Assembly (NCBI RefSeq): GCF_012163145.1
Contig: NZ_JAAVTX010000003.1
Coordinates: forward strand, 558,001-622,000
Reading direction: 5' to 3'
DNA: 64,000 bases
DNA from: Falsiroseomonas frigidaquae
Lineage (GTDB): Bacteria > Pseudomonadota > Alphaproteobacteria > Acetobacterales > Acetobacteraceae
Shown here: positions 43,945 through 52,588 of the stretch, one piece after another
Position numbering within the stretch: the stretch's first letter is position 1
Layout: every line of letters starts with the position of its first letter
Position numbers and translations under genes: made by a program
Notes under the pieces: generated by a model
Told to the model about the DNA's origin: nothing
What the model saw: the letters and a program-made list of their open reading frames with translations, nothing else
The model's database searches: none

Positions 43945-45194
43945 CAGTGCAGGTTCGCCTGGGCGCCGGCGCCCTTCTCATCGATCACATGGCCGCTCGC
44001 AAGACGGTCCAGCCGGAAGGCCGCGTTCAGCGCATGCGGCTGCCCCGTCGCGATGGTATGCGCAAAGCACCAGCCAGAGGCCGGCGTCGCCTTGAAGCCG
44101 CCATAGCACCAGCCGCAGTTGAGAAAGAGGCCCTCCACCGGCGTGCGGTCGATGATCGGCGAGCCATCCATCGACATGTCCATGATGCCGCCCCATTGCC
44201 GCAGGTAGCGCAGCCGCGACATGGAAGGGAAAAGCTGCACCGCGCATTCCATCACGTCGTGGACCACCGGCAGGTTGCCGCGCTGGGCGTAGGAGTTGTA
44301 GCCGTCGATATCGCCGCCGAAGACCAGCCCGCCCTTGTCGGACTGGCTGACATACAGATGCCCCGCGCCATAGGTGATGACCGTGTCGATCATCGGCTTC
44401 ACCGCCTCCGACACGAAGGCCTGCAGCACATGGCTTTCGATCGGCAGGCGCAGCCCCGCCATGGAAGCGACGCGGGAGGTGTTGCCCGCCACCGCCAGCC
44501 CCACCCGTTTCGCACCGATGAAGCCGCGCGTCGTCTCCACCCCCAGCACGCGGCCGGACTGCACGCGAATGCCCGTCACCTCCGTATTCTGCAGCAGGTC
44601 CACGCCGCGGGAATCGGCGGCGCGGGCATAGCCCCAGGCGACGGCATCATGCCGCACCGTGCCGCCGCGCCGCTGCAGCAGCCCGCCCTTCACCGGGAAG
44701 CGCACACTGTCCAGGTTCAGCCCCGGCACCATCGCCCGCACCTGCGCCGCATCCAGCAGCTCCGCATCCACGCCCGCCAGGCGCATCGCATTGCCGCGCC
44801 GTGCATAGGCGTCCCGCTGGCTGTCGGAGTGGCACAGATTCAGCACGCCGCGCTGGCTGACCATGGCGTTGTAGTTGATGTCCTGCTCCAGCCCTTCCCA
44901 CAGCTTCATGGAATGCTCGTAGAAGGGCGTGTTGCCGGGCAGCAGGTAGTTCGACCGGATGATGGTGGTGTTCCGGCCGACATTGCCGGAGCCGAGATAC
45001 CCCTTCTCCACCACCGCCACATCCGTGATGCCGTGCCGCTTCGCCAGGTAATGCGCGGTGGCCAGCCCATGCCCGCCGCCGCCGACGATGATGGTGTCAT
45101 AGGCCGGCTTCGGCGCCGGATCGCGCCAGGCGGGGGTCCAGGACCGGTTGCCGGTCAGGGCATGGCGCAGCAGGGCCAGGGCGGAATAGCGCAT
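43944..45194 (-). CDS. soxB: Sarcosine oxidase beta subunit
   Basis: 416 residues from the ATG at 45194. IIVGGGGHGLATAHYLAKRHG binds FAD; GYLGSGNVGRNTTIIRSNYL and the C-terminal GWCYGGFKATPASGW are typical of SoxB, which carries the flavin that oxidises sarcosine. It is the first gene of the operon soxB-soxD-soxA-soxG, which fits the usual order, and shares the 67-base gap to the putA 3' end. Confidence 0.94.
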   Translation of the reverse strand: MRYSALALLRHALTGNRSWTPAWRDPAPKPAYDTIIVGGGGHGLATAHYLAKRHGITDVAVVEKGYLGSGNVGRNTTIIRSNYLLPGNTPFYEHSMKLWEGLEQDINYNAMVSQRGVLNLCHSDSQRDAYARRGNAMRLAGVDAELLDAAQVRAMVPGLNLDSVRFPVKGGLLQRRGGTVRHDAVAWGYARAADSRGVDLLQNTEVTGIRVQSGRVLGVETTRGFIGAKRVGLAVAGNTSRVASMAGLRLPIESHVLQAFVSEAVKPMIDTVITYGAGHLYVSQSDKGGLVFGGDIDGYNSYAQRGNLPVVHDVMECAVQLFPSMSRLRYLRQWGGIMDMSMDGSPIIDRTPVEGLFLNCGWCYGGFKATPASGWCFAHTIATGQPHALNAAFRLDRLASGHVIDEKGAGAQANLH

Positions 45195-45261
45195 GGCCGC
45201 AGCATGGCAGGCGGCGTCCGGACCACTTGCCTCAGAACGACATCGGCTGGTCGTTGCGCGA

Positions 45262-48219
45262 CTATTCTCCCTCCGCCAGCAGGGCTGCGTCACCGCCGGC
45301 GGCGGCAGTGTTCACCGTCACCACCCGCTCGGTCATGAAGCGCGGCAGGTAATGCGGCCCGCCGGCCTTGGGCCCGGTGCCGGACAGCCCCTGCCCGCCG
45401 AAGGGCTGGCTGCCGACCACGGCGCCGACCATGTTGCGGTTCACATAGACATTCCCCGCCGGCACCGCCTGCGCCACCCGCACGGCAAAGCCCGCGCGGC
45501 GGCTCTGCACGCCGAGCGTCAGCCCATAGCCGGTGCCGCCGAGCGCGCGCAGCAGCGCGGCCTCCGTCGCCCCGCGCCAGCGCACCACATGCAGCACGGG
45601 GCCGAAGACCTCCTGCGTCAGATCCTCCACCCGGCGCAATTCGACGATGCGCGGCGCCAGGAGATTGCCCTCCTCGGCGGCGGGATGGCGAAACACCTCC
45701 CGCGCCCCCTCCGGCAGCCTCGCCAGCCAGTCCTGGATGCGCGCCTTGGCCTGCGCGTCGATCAGCGGCCCGACATGGGTGGCCGGGTCGCGCGGGTCGC
45801 CCAGCTTCAATTCGCGTGCCGCGCCGGCGATCATCGCCAGCATCCGGTCCGCCGCTTCCTCCTGCACGCAGAGCAGCCGCAGCGCGGAGCAGCGCTGGCC
45901 GGCGGAGCGGAAGGCGCTGGTCAGCACGTCGTCCGTTACCTGTTCCGGCAGCGCCGTGGCGTCCACCACCATGGCGTTCAGCCCGCCCGTCTCCGCGATC
46001 AGCGGGATGATCGGCCCGTCCTTCGCCGCAATGGCGCGGTTGATGGCGCGCGCCGTCGCCGTGCTGCCGGTGAAGGCGATGCCCGCCACCGCCGGATGCG
46101 CCACCAGCGCCGCCCCCAGATCCGGCCCGCCCGGCACCACCACCAGCGCCTCCGCCGGCAGCCCCGACTGGCGCAGCGCCTGGGCGGCGAGCCCGGCGAT
46201 GCGCGGCGTCTGCGGCGCCGGCTTCGCCACCACGGCATTGCCCGCGACCAGCGCCGCCGCCACCTGGCCGAGGAAGATCGCCAGCGGGAAATTCCAGGGC
46301 GAGATGCACAGGACCACGCCGCGCCCGGACAGGCTCAGCACATTGCTTTCGCCGACCGGGCCGGGCAGCGCCGTGGGCGTGGCCAGGCGTTCGGCCTCAT
46401 TGGCGTAGAAGCGGCAGAAATCGACGGCCTCCCGCAGTTCGGACAACGCGTCATCCAGCGTGCGGAACCCTTCCTCCTGGATCGCCGCGATGAACTTTTC
46501 CGAGTTCGCCTCCAACGCATCGGCCGCACGGCGCAGCACCGCGGCGCGCTGGCTGACGGGCGTGGCGTTCCAGGCGGGAAAGGCGGCCTGCGCACGCGCC
46601 ATGGCGGCGGCGGGGTCCAGGGCCGGCACTGCCTCCAGCGGCGGCGCCGCATCGCGCGCGGCGATCAGCGCGGCGAGTGCCCGGCGGTCGCCGAATTCCA
46701 CGCCGCGGCTGTTCGGGCGGTCGCCGAACAACGCCGCCGGGCGCTTCACGCGCGGATGCCGCGGCGGGCCCTCCGCAAGCACGACGGAGGGATGCCGCAG
46801 CAGCCGTTCCAGCGGCACCGAGTCATCCGCCACCGCGGCGACGAAGCCGCCATTCGCGCCATTCTCCAGCAGTCGGCGCACCAGATAGGCCAGCAGATCC
46901 TCATGCACGCCGACCGGCGCATAGATCCGCAGCGCCGCATCCGGCCGCTGCTCCGCCAGCTTCGCATAGAGCGCGCCGCCCATGCCGTGCAGCCGCTGGA
47001 ATTCAAACTTTCCCGAGTCCACGCCCTTGGCCGCGGCCAGCGCCAGCACCTCCGCGATGCTGGCGGCATTATGGGTCGCGAGCTGCGGAAAGATGCGGCC
47101 CTGCTTCGCCACATCCAGCAGCGCGGCCGCCTGGGTCAGCCAGGCCAAGTCGGTCGCCGCCTTCCGCGTCCAGACCGGGAAATCATCGAGACCGCGTTCC
47201 TGCGCGCGCTTGATCTCCGCATCCCAATAGGCGCCCTTCACCAGCCGCACCATCAGCCGCCGCCCGGTGGAGGCGGCGCGATCCGCGAGCCAGCCCACCA
47301 CCGCCCCGGCACGCTTCTGATAGGCCTGCACGGCCAGCCCCAGCCCTTCCCACCCGGCCAGGGACGGCTCCGTCAGCAGCCGGTCGAAGATCTCGAGCGA
47401 CAGCTCCAGCCGGTCCGCCTCCTCGGCATCCAGCGTCAGGTTCAGGTCGTGGGCGCGCGCCGCCTGGGCCAGCTCGATCAGGTCCGGCACCAGCTCCGCC
47501 ATCACCCGGTCACGCGACACCGCCTCATACCGCGGATGGATCGCCGAGAGTTTCACCGACAGCCCCGGCCGGTCCGGCAGCGAACCGCGCGCCGCGCGAC
47601 CGATCGCGGCACAGGCCGCGTGATAGGCCCCCAGGTATTTTCGCGAATCTGCCGCGGTGCGCGCGCCCTCCCCCAGCATGTCGTAGGAATAGCGCGCACC
47701 CTTCGCGGATCGGCCGAGCGCATCCTCGATCGTCTCGCCCAGCACGAATTGCCCGCCCATCAGCCGCACCGCCTGCCGCGCCGCCTGGCGCACCGCCGGC
47801 ACGCCCAGCCGCCTGGCCATCGGCGCCAGCACGCCGCCCGGCGTCTCCCCGCGGCCGACCAGCCGCGCCCCCATCGCCAGCGCCCAGCCGGAGGCGGCGG
47901 AGGCAAAACCCTCCGCATGCTGGCGCCAGTCGCCCTCGGCCAGCTTTTCCGCGATCAGCGCATCGGCCGTCGCGTCATCCGGCACGCGCAGCAGCGCCTC
48001 CGCCAGCGCCATCAGCGCCAGGCCCTCGCGGGTGGAGAGCGGCCAGCCGCGCAGGATCTCCTCCACCGCCAGCGGGCCGCCGCCCTCGCGGGCGGCCTGG
48101 GCCAGGGACAGCGCCAGGGGCGCGGCCTCCGGGCGGGGGGTGGGGGCGGCGGCGAGCAGCGCGGCGCGCGCGGCTTCCTCGGGCGGGGCGTAGGGGGCCT
48201 GGAACATGGCATGCAGCAT
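45262..48219 (-). CDS. putA: Bifunctional proline dehydrogenase / P5C dehydrogenase (PutA, short form)
   Basis: 985 residues from the ATG at 48219 (48207 also possible). The proline dehydrogenase half has YSYDMLGEGARTAADSRKYL, LVKGAYWD, THNAASIAEVL and RIYAPVGVHEDLLAYLVRRL with flavin- and substrate-binding residues; the P5C dehydrogenase half has CISPWNFPLAIFLGQV and the catalytic cysteine in SAGQRCSALRL. Proline is oxidised to glutamate in two steps. The ribbon-helix-helix DNA-binding domain of the long enteric form is absent; the Lrp-type gene on the other side of a 71-base divergent gap supplies the regulator instead. Confidence 0.95.
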   Translation of the reverse strand: MLHAMFQAPYAPPEEAARAALLAAAPTPRPEAAPLALSLAQAAREGGGPLAVEEILRGWPLSTREGLALMALAEALLRVPDDATADALIAEKLAEGDWRQHAEGFASAASGWALAMGARLVGRGETPGGVLAPMARRLGVPAVRQAARQAVRLMGGQFVLGETIEDALGRSAKGARYSYDMLGEGARTAADSRKYLGAYHAACAAIGRAARGSLPDRPGLSVKLSAIHPRYEAVSRDRVMAELVPDLIELAQAARAHDLNLTLDAEEADRLELSLEIFDRLLTEPSLAGWEGLGLAVQAYQKRAGAVVGWLADRAASTGRRLMVRLVKGAYWDAEIKRAQERGLDDFPVWTRKAATDLAWLTQAAALLDVAKQGRIFPQLATHNAASIAEVLALAAAKGVDSGKFEFQRLHGMGGALYAKLAEQRPDAALRIYAPVGVHEDLLAYLVRRLLENGANGGFVAAVADDSVPLERLLRHPSVVLAEGPPRHPRVKRPAALFGDRPNSRGVEFGDRRALAALIAARDAAPPLEAVPALDPAAAMARAQAAFPAWNATPVSQRAAVLRRAADALEANSEKFIAAIQEEGFRTLDDALSELREAVDFCRFYANEAERLATPTALPGPVGESNVLSLSGRGVVLCISPWNFPLAIFLGQVAAALVAGNAVVAKPAPQTPRIAGLAAQALRQSGLPAEALVVVPGGPDLGAALVAHPAVAGIAFTGSTATARAINRAIAAKDGPIIPLIAETGGLNAMVVDATALPEQVTDDVLTSAFRSAGQRCSALRLLCVQEEAADRMLAMIAGAARELKLGDPRDPATHVGPLIDAQAKARIQDWLARLPEGAREVFRHPAAEEGNLLAPRIVELRRVEDLTQEVFGPVLHVVRWRGATEAALLRALGGTGYGLTLGVQSRRAGFAVRVAQAVPAGNVYVNRNMVGAVVGSQPFGGQGLSGTGPKAGGPHYLPRFMTERVVTVNTAAAGGDAALLAEGE

Positions 48220-48290
48220 GCCGCGCCGCCGGCCGTGGATGCAGCGGGATTTTCGGCGGTATAACCGCAGGATCAACGGCGGATGGCCGC
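48220..48290. promoter_or_regulatory. putA/Lrp divergent promoter gap
   Basis: The 71 bases between the divergent starts of putA and the Lrp/AsnC-type regulator should carry both promoters and the regulator's binding site; the gap is too short for anything else. No exact operator could be read. Confidence 0.5.
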
Positions 48291-48755
48291 ATGGACCACG
48301 AAATCGACCGCATCGACCGCCGCATGCTGGCGCTGCTGCAACGGGATGGCCGGGCCACGGTGGCGGAACTGGCCGCGCGCATCGGCCTGTCCCCCTCCGC
48401 CGCCTCCGAACGCCTCCGCCGGCTGCAGGCCCAGAACATCATCACCGGCTGGGGCGCCCGGCTGGATGCGGCGCGGATCGGGCTGGGCCTGCTGGTCTTC
48501 GTCGAGATCAGCCTGGACCACACCACGCCCGACGCCTTCGACCGCTTCGCCACCGCGGTGAAACGGGTGCCGGAGGTGCTGGAATGCCACATGGTCGCCG
48601 GCGGCTTCGACTACCTGGTGAAGGCGCGCGTCGCCGACATGGCGGCGTATCGCCGCTTCCTGGGCGATGTGCTGCTCAGCCTGCCCGGGGTGAAGGCCAG
48701 CCATACCTACGCCGTGATCGAGGAAGTGATCGCGGAGGCGCCACTGCCCGTGTGA
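48291..48755 (+). CDS. putR: Lrp/AsnC-family regulator of putA (PutR-like)
   Basis: 154 residues. The N-terminal HTH is ALLQRDGRATVAELAARIG with SPSAASERLRRLQ as the recognition helix; the C-terminal AsnC/RAM effector domain follows, with VPEVLECHMVAGGFDYLVK and HTYAVIEEV. Its divergent placement next to putA matches the proline-responsive activators (PutR-type) of alphaproteobacteria, which switch on putA when proline is bound. The regulatory target is inferred from position. Confidence 0.88.
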   Translation: MDHEIDRIDRRMLALLQRDGRATVAELAARIGLSPSAASERLRRLQAQNIITGWGARLDAARIGLGLLVFVEISLDHTTPDAFDRFATAVKRVPEVLECHMVAGGFDYLVKARVADMAAYRRFLGDVLLSLPGVKASHTYAVIEEVIAEAPLPV

Positions 48756-48786
48756 CACCGCGAAGCGGCGAATGGGGGACGAAGGC

Positions 48787-49371
48787 ATGTCGCATGCGAT
48801 GGTGGCGGGGCGCTTCGCGGAGGTGCGGGCGCTGGCGCAGGGCTGGTGGCTGTTCCTGCTGCGCGGCGTGGTGGGCATCCTGTTCGGGCTGGTCGCGCTG
48901 CTGCTGCCGGGCATCGGGCTGGCGCTGATCCTCGGCTTCCTGGCGGCCTTCCTGACGATCGATGGCGTCTCCTCCATCACCCAGGCGGTGCGCGGCGGGG
49001 CGGGGCGGTCCAGGACCTGGCTGTGGGTTGATGGCATCGCCTCCCTCGCCGCCACGGTGGCGCTGCTGCTGCTGCCGGCGGTCTCCGCCGTGCTGCTGGT
49101 GGTGATGGTCGGCGCCTGGTCGCTGGTGGTGGGCGTGATGCGCCTGGTGCTGGCCTTCCGGTCGGGCAGCATCATGCTGGGCCTGCTCGGCGCGCTGGCG
49201 GTGCTGGTGGGGGCCTGGATGATCGTCTCGCCCGGGCTCGGCCTGCTGGCGCTGATCTGGGTGGTCGCGGCGCAGGCGATCATCGCCGGCGCGCTGTTCC
49301 TGGCGCTCGGCTGGCGGCTGCGGCGGGTCGCGCACGACCCGCATGGGCCGGAGGTTCAGCCGGGCGGCTGA
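48787..49371 (+). CDS. HdeD-family membrane protein (DUF308)
   Basis: 194 residues from the ATG at 48787 (ggggga 7 bases upstream; an ATG at 48772 has no such site). Six hydrophobic segments form three hairpins, e.g. WWLFLLRGVVGILFGLVALL, with the repeated LLPG and GAWMIVSPGLGLL signatures of HdeD/DUF308 proteins. Members are linked with acid or general stress resistance, but the mechanism is not known. It overlaps the 3' end of tctA (convergent) by 16 bases. Confidence 0.85.
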   Translation: MSHAMVAGRFAEVRALAQGWWLFLLRGVVGILFGLVALLLPGIGLALILGFLAAFLTIDGVSSITQAVRGGAGRSRTWLWVDGIASLAATVALLLLPAVSAVLLVVMVGAWSLVVGVMRLVLAFRSGSIMLGLLGALAVLVGAWMIVSPGLGLLALIWVVAAQAIIAGALFLALGWRLRRVAHDPHGPEVQPGG

Positions 49372-50864
49372 CCGCGCAGCCGCCGCCACAGCGCGCCGAA
49401 CGGCACCTGGCTCAGCAGCAGGAAGGACATGAAGGCCAGCAGCACCAGGGTCAGCGGGCTGGCGAAGGCTTCCTCGACGAAAAAGCCGAGGTCATCGCCC
49501 ACGGAGATCACCGCGCGGCGCCAGGACACGTCGATCATCGGGCCAAGGATCATCCCCAGCACCACCGGCCCCACCTGGAAGCCGTACATCTTCAGCAGGT
49601 AGCCGAAGATGCCGAAGCCGAGCATGAAATACACATCCACCACGCTGTTCTGGATGGCGTAGGTGCCGACCACGGACAGCACCAGGATCAGCGGGATCAG
49701 CACGGAAGGCGGGCATTCCACCAGCTTCGCGAAGGCGCGGATGCCGGTCAGGCCGAAGACCAGCAGGAAGATATTGGCCAGCGTCAGGTTGCCGACGGTG
49801 AACCAGAACAGATGCGGCGTCTCGATCATCAGCATCGGGCCGGGCTTCAGCCCGTGGATGAACAGCGCGCCAATGATCACGGCGGTGACCGCATCGCCCG
49901 GAATGCCCAGCGTCAGCATCGGCACATAGGCGCCGCCGACCGCCGCGTTGTTCGCCGATTCCGGCGCGATCAGCCCCTCATAGGCGCCCTCGCCGAAAGG
50001 CCGCGACGGGTTCTTCACGGTGCGCTTCGCCTGGTCATAGGCCATCAGCGCCGCGATATCGCCGCCGGTGCCGGGCAGCGCGCCGATCACCACGCCGATC
50101 AGCGAACTGCGCAGCGACAGCGGCAGGTATTTCCGCACCAGGTGCCAGGGCGGGACGATGCGGGAGACATCCTGCTTCACCGGCTTCACGCGCAGATTGT
50201 GCAGCTGCACCAGCGCCTCCGACACGCCGAAGAAGCCGATCATGGCGGCGACATAGGGGATGCCGGCCATCAGCTGCACGGTGCCGAGGGTGAAGCGCCC
50301 CTCCGCCGTCATCGGGTCCAGCCCCACCATGCCCAGCGCCACGCCAAGCGCGCCCGCGAACAGCCCCTTGGCGAGGCTCTCGCCGGACATGGTGCCCACC
50401 AGCAGCAGCCCCATCACGGCCAGCAGCAGATAGTCCCGCGGCGCGAACAACAGCGCGAAGTCGGAGATCACGGGCGCCGCCACGGCCAACGCGATGATGC
50501 CGACGAAGCCGCCGATCACCGACATCACCGTGGACAGGCCGATCGCCACCCCGGCCTCGCCGCGCCGGGCCAGCGGGTAGCCATCCAGCGCCGTGGCAAT
50601 GGCCGCCGGCGCGCCCGGGATGTTCAGCAGGATGGCGGAGCGTGAGCCGCCATAGACACCGCCCGTGAAGACGCCCGCGATCAGCGCCAGCGCCGCATTC
50701 ACCTCCCATGTGAAGGTGAAGGAGATCAGGATCGAGGCCGCCATGGTGACGGACAGGCCCGGGATGGCACCGATATAGATGCCCGCCAGCGTCCCCGCCG
50801 CGGTCAGCGCCAGCAGCGAGGGATCCAGCCAGGACAGCAGGAAGAAGCCAATCTGCTCCGTCAC
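49356..50864 (-). CDS. tctA: Tripartite tricarboxylate transporter permease, large subunit
   Basis: 502 residues when started at the GTG at 50864, whose GTGA overlaps the tctB stop (GTG 50873 would add three residues). About 12 hydrophobic segments. The family signature GAIPGLSVTMAASILISFTF near the N-terminus, TGGVYGGSRSAILLNIPGAP and the second GALPGTGGDIAA motif are typical of TctA. It forms the main transport channel for a carboxylate delivered by TctC, powered by a cation gradient. Confidence 0.93.
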   Translation of the reverse strand: MTEQIGFFLLSWLDPSLLALTAAGTLAGIYIGAIPGLSVTMAASILISFTFTWEVNAALALIAGVFTGGVYGGSRSAILLNIPGAPAAIATALDGYPLARRGEAGVAIGLSTVMSVIGGFVGIIALAVAAPVISDFALLFAPRDYLLLAVMGLLLVGTMSGESLAKGLFAGALGVALGMVGLDPMTAEGRFTLGTVQLMAGIPYVAAMIGFFGVSEALVQLHNLRVKPVKQDVSRIVPPWHLVRKYLPLSLRSSLIGVVIGALPGTGGDIAALMAYDQAKRTVKNPSRPFGEGAYEGLIAPESANNAAVGGAYVPMLTLGIPGDAVTAVIIGALFIHGLKPGPMLMIETPHLFWFTVGNLTLANIFLLVFGLTGIRAFAKLVECPPSVLIPLILVLSVVGTYAIQNSVVDVYFMLGFGIFGYLLKMYGFQVGPVVLGMILGPMIDVSWRRAVISVGDDLGFFVEEAFASPLTLVLLAFMSFLLLSQVPFGALWRRLRGQPPG

Positions 50865-51358
50865 AGCAGCCACCCGGGCGGCAGCAGGCCGCGCAGCAGC
50901 CAGCCCTGCGGCAGCACCACGGTGAAGACCATGCGGAACACCACATGCACGACGATGACGGAGACCAGTGCGACCAGCAGCGCGAAGCCCGGCCCGCCCC
51001 GGCGCAGATACAGGACCAGTGCGGACAGGAAGGCGAAGGTGGCGATGTGGAAGCCCACCGGCTCCAGCAGCGCCATGTAGAGCGCGATCATCAGCACGGA
51101 GAGCGCGACATCGCGCGGCGCGATGCGCGTGGCGAAGCCGGCCTCCGTCGGCACCACCCGCCGCGTGCGCAGGATGATGGCCAGGGAGGACATCGCCATC
51201 ACCACGCCCGCCGCCAGCGGCGCGATGCCCGGCGCGCTGACGGAATCGAACCCCTGGAGGCGGCTGCCCTCGGCCATCACCGCCAGGCTCATCAGCAGCA
51301 GCAGGTAGCCGAACAAAGTCTCGCCCGGCTCCCGCCGCCGGCGCTGGTCATGCATCAC
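50861..51358 (-). CDS. tctB: Tripartite tricarboxylate transporter small subunit
   Basis: 165 residues, four predicted membrane segments (about 15-33, 40-60, 80-105, 115-150). TctB proteins are poorly conserved, and the assignment rests mainly on size, topology and the overlap with tctA. It is needed for the TctABC complex in the inner membrane. Confidence 0.85.
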   Translation of the reverse strand: MMHDQRRRREPGETLFGYLLLLMSLAVMAEGSRLQGFDSVSAPGIAPLAAGVVMAMSSLAIILRTRRVVPTEAGFATRIAPRDVALSVLMIALYMALLEPVGFHIATFAFLSALVLYLRRGGPGFALLVALVSVIVVHVVFRMVFTVVLPQGWLLRGLLPPGWLL

Positions 51359-51369
51359 GGAAATCCTCG

Positions 51370-51393
51370 GTGGCGGGGGCGCGGCCCCGCCAC
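51370..51393. terminator. Hairpin between tctC and tctB
   Basis: Perfect 9-bp stem GTGGCGGGG/CCCCGCCAC with a 6-base loop, directly after the tctC stop on the minus strand. Such a structure can limit read-through or protect the tctC message, giving more binding protein than membrane subunits. Confidence 0.5.
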
Positions 51394-51414
51394 TGGGACC
51401 GCGCCAGGGTCAGC

Positions 51415-52422
51415 TCAGGACGGGCGCGGAATGTTCAGCGTCGCCGGGTCGGTGCGCGCGGCGCCGGCCTCCTGCAGGATCCAGGCGGTGACGGATTGCC
51501 AGCGGGCGAGGAAGGCCTCGGCCTCGGCGCCCGAGGTGTTCATCACGACATTGCCGTTGCCGGTCATCAGCTGGGTGAATTGCGGGTTCGCCGTGCCGGT
51601 GCGGAAGGCGGCCACCAGCTTCTCCCGCGCCTCGGCCGGAATGTCCTTCTTGGCCCAGACGCCGTAGAAGGACCCCCAGGGCATCAGCCGCGCCAGTTCC
51701 GGGTAATCCGCCGTCGCGGGCGGCACGTTGGGCAGGCTGGGCAGCGGCGCGTCGTTGAACACGGCCAGCGCCTTCACGCGGCCGGCCCGCACATGTTCCG
51801 CCACGGCGCCGGAGCCCACCGTCATCCAGTCCGCATGCCCGCCCTGCAGCGCGGTCAGGCCCGGACCCTCGCCATCGAAGGGGATCGAGATGTGGCGGAA
51901 CGGCCCGGTGGAGGCGAGCATGGTGGAGACGACATGCGCCTGGCCGCCCGGCCCGGTGCTGGCCATGCGGATGCGGCCCGGATTGCGCCGCATATCCTCC
52001 ACCAGTTCCTTCAGCGAGTTCCAGGGCTTGTCCTTGTTCGCCACGATCACCGGCACGCTGCGCGCCAGCAGGCAGATCGGCGTGAAATCGGTGTAGTCGA
52101 GGCGGGAGATGTTCAGCACCTTGTACAGCAGCGGATTCTCCGCCCCGTAGAGCAGCGTGTAGCCATCCGAGGGCAGGCCATGCACGTAGGTCAGCCCGAT
52201 GGCGCCGGTGCCGCCGGTGCGGTTCTGCAGCACGATCTTCTGGCCGAGCGCCGCTTCCACATGCGGCGTCACCGCGCGCCCCGTCACGTCGGTGGCGCCG
52301 CCGGCGCCCCACTGGATCACGCCGAGCAGGTCGCGCGACGGGAAGGCCTGCGCGCGGGCCGTGGTGGCGCCCAGCAGCGGCGCAGCCGCCAGCCCGCCGA
52401 GCAACATCCTGCGATGCATCAT
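51415..52422 (-). CDS. tctC: Tripartite tricarboxylate transporter substrate-binding protein
   Basis: 335 residues from the ATG at 52422, preceded by a purine-rich site (gggggga). A signal peptide with a basic start and hydrophobic stretch (MLLGGLAAAPLLGATTARA) ends at about residue 26, so it works in the periplasm. QWGAGGATDVTGR and the LQNRTGGTGAIG segment are typical of the Bug/TctC family. It delivers a carboxylate to TctAB. It is the first of the three transporter genes and divergent from the flavoprotein gene at 52589. Confidence 0.92.
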   Translation of the reverse strand: MMHRRMLLGGLAAAPLLGATTARAQAFPSRDLLGVIQWGAGGATDVTGRAVTPHVEAALGQKIVLQNRTGGTGAIGLTYVHGLPSDGYTLLYGAENPLLYKVLNISRLDYTDFTPICLLARSVPVIVANKDKPWNSLKELVEDMRRNPGRIRMASTGPGGQAHVVSTMLASTGPFRHISIPFDGEGPGLTALQGGHADWMTVGSGAVAEHVRAGRVKALAVFNDAPLPSLPNVPPATADYPELARLMPWGSFYGVWAKKDIPAEAREKLVAAFRTGTANPQFTQLMTGNGNVVMNTSGAEAEAFLARWQSVTAWILQEAGAARTDPATLNIPRPS

Positions 52423-52588
52423 GGTTCTTTTCCCCCCGTTTGGTGGCGTCTTCGTTTCCGGGACGCAGGCTGGCACGGCTGGCCGCGGCTTTCCAGACGG
52501 GGAAGCCACGCGCCGCGCCGCACGGTAGTGGAATTGCATTCCAGAATGAAAGCCCCTTACGCTGGCGCCAATCGGGTGGACACGGCGC
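52423..52588. promoter_or_regulatory. Divergent gap between tctC and flavoprotein gene
   Basis: 166 bases with the promoters for the transporter operon (minus) and the flavoprotein gene (plus). A cttttccccccg stretch next to tctC is its ribosome site on the other strand. No clear operator was found. Confidence 0.35.

Noticed and set aside
40535-44095. A plus-strand open frame of about 1186 codons opposite soxG/soxA/soxD
   Set aside because: It is fully explained by the sox genes on the other strand; the translation has no domain pattern.
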